This document shows, in pieces, positions 62,355-64,000 of a DNA stretch of 64,000 nucleotides. The notes beneath the pieces are model-generated. The model did no database searches and was not told the DNA's origin. It worked only from the letters and a program-made list of their open reading frames with translations. Source of the stretch: Deinococcus deserti VCD115 (lineage in GTDB: Bacteria > Deinococcota > Deinococci > Deinococcales > Deinococcaceae); the NCBI RefSeq assembly GCF_000020685.1, contig NC_012526.1, forward strand, positions 340,001 to 404,000. Direction: 5' to 3'. The translations under genes and the position numbers were made by a program. Numbering within the stretch: the first letter of the stretch is position 1; every line of letters starts with the position of its first letter.

Positions 62355-62388
62355 GACCGCGCCTCCACCAGAAAGGCGCGGTCTTATT
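62355..62388. terminator. terminator hairpin downstream of the ABC transporter genes
   Basis: GACCGCGCCT (62355-62364) with its complement at 62374-62383, T-rich on both sides. Confidence 0.65.
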
Positions 62389-62401
62389 GACAGCCTGAAG
62401 C

Positions 62402-63202
62402 TCAGGTTTGGCTGGTCCAGCCCGGAGCGTTCCGCCGTTTCCAGGCCCACAGAGCACCCATCAGAACCAGACCGACGGCAGCCGCTGACATCAGGACCAG
62501 GAAGGGAGTCTCACCGGTCAGGGACGTCTGCTGCGGTTTTACGGTCTGAATGAACGACGGCCACGGCGTTGCTCCCTTGGCTACCAGGTCTGAAGCGGAA
62601 TAGATGTAAAAGCTGCTGGCAGTCCAGAGCCCACCCCCACCTTCGCTGGAGGACCGCAGCAGAACATCGGCGAGCACGGGGGTCAGTGCTCCAAGGCTTG
62701 CCACCGCGACCGGCACGAAGGCCGACAGCAGGGTGGCCAGGCCGAACACCAGCGCCGCTTCCAGATAGATCAGGAGGCTGTCGGTGGCCAGGTGTGACCA
62801 GAGCAGTTCGCGGTCCATCCAGGTGGCGGGCAGCGGCATGAGCAGCCCCTGAAGGAGCAGGGAAAGCAGCACCAGTCCAGCCAGGATCTGCAGACCGAAC
62901 AGCAGCCGTCCCCCAACGATCTGCACTCTCGACAGGGGTTGCAGGTTCAGAAAGGCGGCATTCTCGCGCGCTGTGGCACCGAACCACGCGGCGAACATCA
63001 TCAGGGCGAACTCAAGCACATTCCAGTGCAGCGCTGAGTAGAACGGCACGCGCACGCCGTTCAGGTCACGGTTGCGGTCGGCCAGACCATACATGTTGTC
63101 AAAGGGAGTGGCAGTCAAGGCGTAGGCCAGGCTCACGGCGACAGTCACCAGAAACAGCGTGATCCATGTGTGGCGCCGCGCGGTCCATTCAAACCAGATC
63201 AT
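62402..63202 (-). CDS. ABC transporter permease, ABC-2-like
   Basis: 266 residues with about six membrane segments: TWITLFLVTVAVSLAYALTA, FALMMFAAWFGATA, LAGLVLLSLLLQGLL, and a C-terminal LVLMSAAAVGLVLMGALWAW. The first cytoplasmic helix MIWFEWTARRHTW is typical of ABC-2 permeases. Overlaps the ATPase gene by 4 bp (ATGA). Substrate unknown. Confidence 0.82.
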   Translation of the reverse strand: MIWFEWTARRHTWITLFLVTVAVSLAYALTATPFDNMYGLADRNRDLNGVRVPFYSALHWNVLEFALMMFAAWFGATARENAAFLNLQPLSRVQIVGGRLLFGLQILAGLVLLSLLLQGLLMPLPATWMDRELLWSHLATDSLLIYLEAALVFGLATLLSAFVPVAVASLGALTPVLADVLLRSSSEGGGGLWTASSFYIYSASDLVAKGATPWPSFIQTVKPQQTSLTGETPFLVLMSAAAVGLVLMGALWAWKRRNAPGWTSQT

Positions 63203-64000
63203 GCCTGTCCTCCGATCACTGAGGCGTAAAGCCGATCGAGCGGCCGGGGCCGCACCTGCAGGTCCAGCGGCTGGGCGCTCATCAGCACCCGGATCATTTC
63301 GTCGACATTGCCGCTGGCGTGAATCTGCACGACCGGCCCGTCGACCTGAACGTGCTCAGGGGTGTGGTGGGCCTGAAGCCACCCGGCCACTGACGCTGGT
63401 ACGTCCTCCTGGTAGATGGCCTGCACTGTCTTGTACTGGTCGCGCAGTGCGTCCATCTCACCTTCCAGAACCACCCGGCCCGAGTGCATGAACCCCACGT
63501 GATCCGCAATGCCTTCCACCTCGGCCAGGACGTGGGAGGTCAGGATGACTGTGCCGCCGTCCGCCGCGTATTCCGCGAGCCGGGACAGCAAAGCCTGACG
63601 GTGAACCGGGTCCAGGCCGTTGGTGGGTTCGTCCAGAACGAGCAGTCTGGGCTGGCTGGCAAACGCGTAGGCCAGCGCCAGACCGATGCGCTGGCCGGTG
63701 GACAGGTGCCGGGCAGCGCATCGCAGCGGCACCCCGAACAGGGCAGCGGTTTCCAGGGCAAGTGCAGCGTTCCATTCCGGGTGCAGGCGGGCCCCCACCT
63801 GAAAGTGCATCTGCGCGTCGTGCGTGGGCAGCAGGGTCCCGCCGGTCGGTACCAGCGCCACCTGCTCTTTGACCCGCCCGGGGCTGACACTGGGATCAAT
63901 ACCCAGAACAGTCATTCGTCCGGTCTCCACGGGTTCCAGGCCCAGGAAGGCGCGTAGCAGAGTACTTTTGCCGGTACCGTTAGGACCCAGCAGCGCATAG
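63199..64000 (-). CDS. ABC transporter ATP-binding protein (5' end outside window)
   Basis: 267 residues are visible; the first residues lie beyond the right edge. Walker A LLGPNGTGKSTLLRA sits next to the edge, the Q-loop region is EQVALVPTGGTLLP, the signature is LSTGQRIGLALAYAF (a variant of LSGGQ), Walker B is LLVLDEPTNGLDPV, and the H-loop is VILTSHVLAEVEGI. This is the ABC-2 exporter type, coupled to the permease. Confidence 0.92.
   Translation of the reverse strand, partial: YALLGPNGTGKSTLLRAFLGLEPVETGRMTVLGIDPSVSPGRVKEQVALVPTGGTLLPTHDAQMHFQVGARLHPEWNAALALETAALFGVPLRCAARHLSTGQRIGLALAYAFASQPRLLVLDEPTNGLDPVHRQALLSRLAEYAADGGTVILTSHVLAEVEGIADHVGFMHSGRVVLEGEMDALRDQYKTVQAIYQEDVPASVAGWLQAHHTPEHVQVDGPVVQIHASGNVDEMIRVLMSAQPLDLQVRPRPLDRLYASVIGGQA

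Overview
The window is high-GC chromosomal DNA that reads as Deinococcus (Deinococcota). The reasons are gene content (a UvrB gene with a radiation/desiccation-type palindrome upstream, a SUF operon without isc genes, primary sigma factor, homodimeric-type AceE), very frequent GTG starts, and many genes whose only visible start signal is a -10 hexamer 6-7 nt before the start codon, the leaderless arrangement known to be common in Deinococcus. The species cannot be named from the sequence alone. Genes are mostly housekeeping and tightly packed. I see no insertion sequence, prophage or CRISPR array.

Layout. 1-2470: end of an unknown gene, folate genes folP-folB-folK coupled by start/stop overlaps, and a small membrane-anchored protein. 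2669-4506 (minus): a TPR-like protein, then a dsRNA-binding-domain protein, a HAD phosphatase and a YraN-type nuclease in one operon. 4636-7969: uraA converging on uvrB. 8183-10546: two coupled regulators (Lrp, LysR) divergent from an EamA exporter. 10640-15332: pyruvate dehydrogenase E1 and E2. 15342-18000: a small HAD operon, a decayed NlpC/P60-like gene and a hidden 56-residue membrane protein. 17927-21332: a secreted subtilase, an SDR and an App1-type phosphatase. 21400-25383: RNase R with a long basic extension carrying six AT-hook-like motifs. 26035-28866: exonuclease III, a small unknown protein, an exported intradiol-dioxygenase-like protein and a methyltransferase. 28928-31621: accB-accC and efp. 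31877-33382: ribosomal protein L25 and an exported DUF4142-type protein. 33458-37154: sufCBD.

37335-41261: an ExbB/ExbD/TonB-like envelope operon whose transducer has a roughly 540-residue Pro/Ala linker and a non-TonB C-terminal domain. 41310-42086: coaX. 42151-43804: PiT phosphate transporter and its DUF47/PhoU-like partner. 43932-45032: a membrane protein with a degenerate GGDEF domain. 45104-47429: pxpBCA 5-oxoprolinase operon. 47476-48732: a nitrilase-fold protein lacking the catalytic cysteine. 48801-49081: tRNA-Ser, tRNA-Ser and tRNA-Arg behind a near-consensus promoter. 49383-51074: primary sigma factor and a small helical protein.

51075-62401 is the accessory part. It is gene-poor, with a large STAND/LuxR regulator, three small proteins (two exported), a PAP2 phosphatase, a frameshifted ATP-grasp gene, a zinc alcohol dehydrogenase, a thiolase, an acidic calcium-motif protein and a collapsed MFS transporter. 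62402-64000 holds an ABC transporter (permease plus an ATPase cut by the window edge).

The most rewarding items are the unusual TonB-like machine, the AT-hook RNase R, the regulatory palindromes at uvrB, suf and pit, three genes in decay, and several enzyme-fold proteins with altered active sites.
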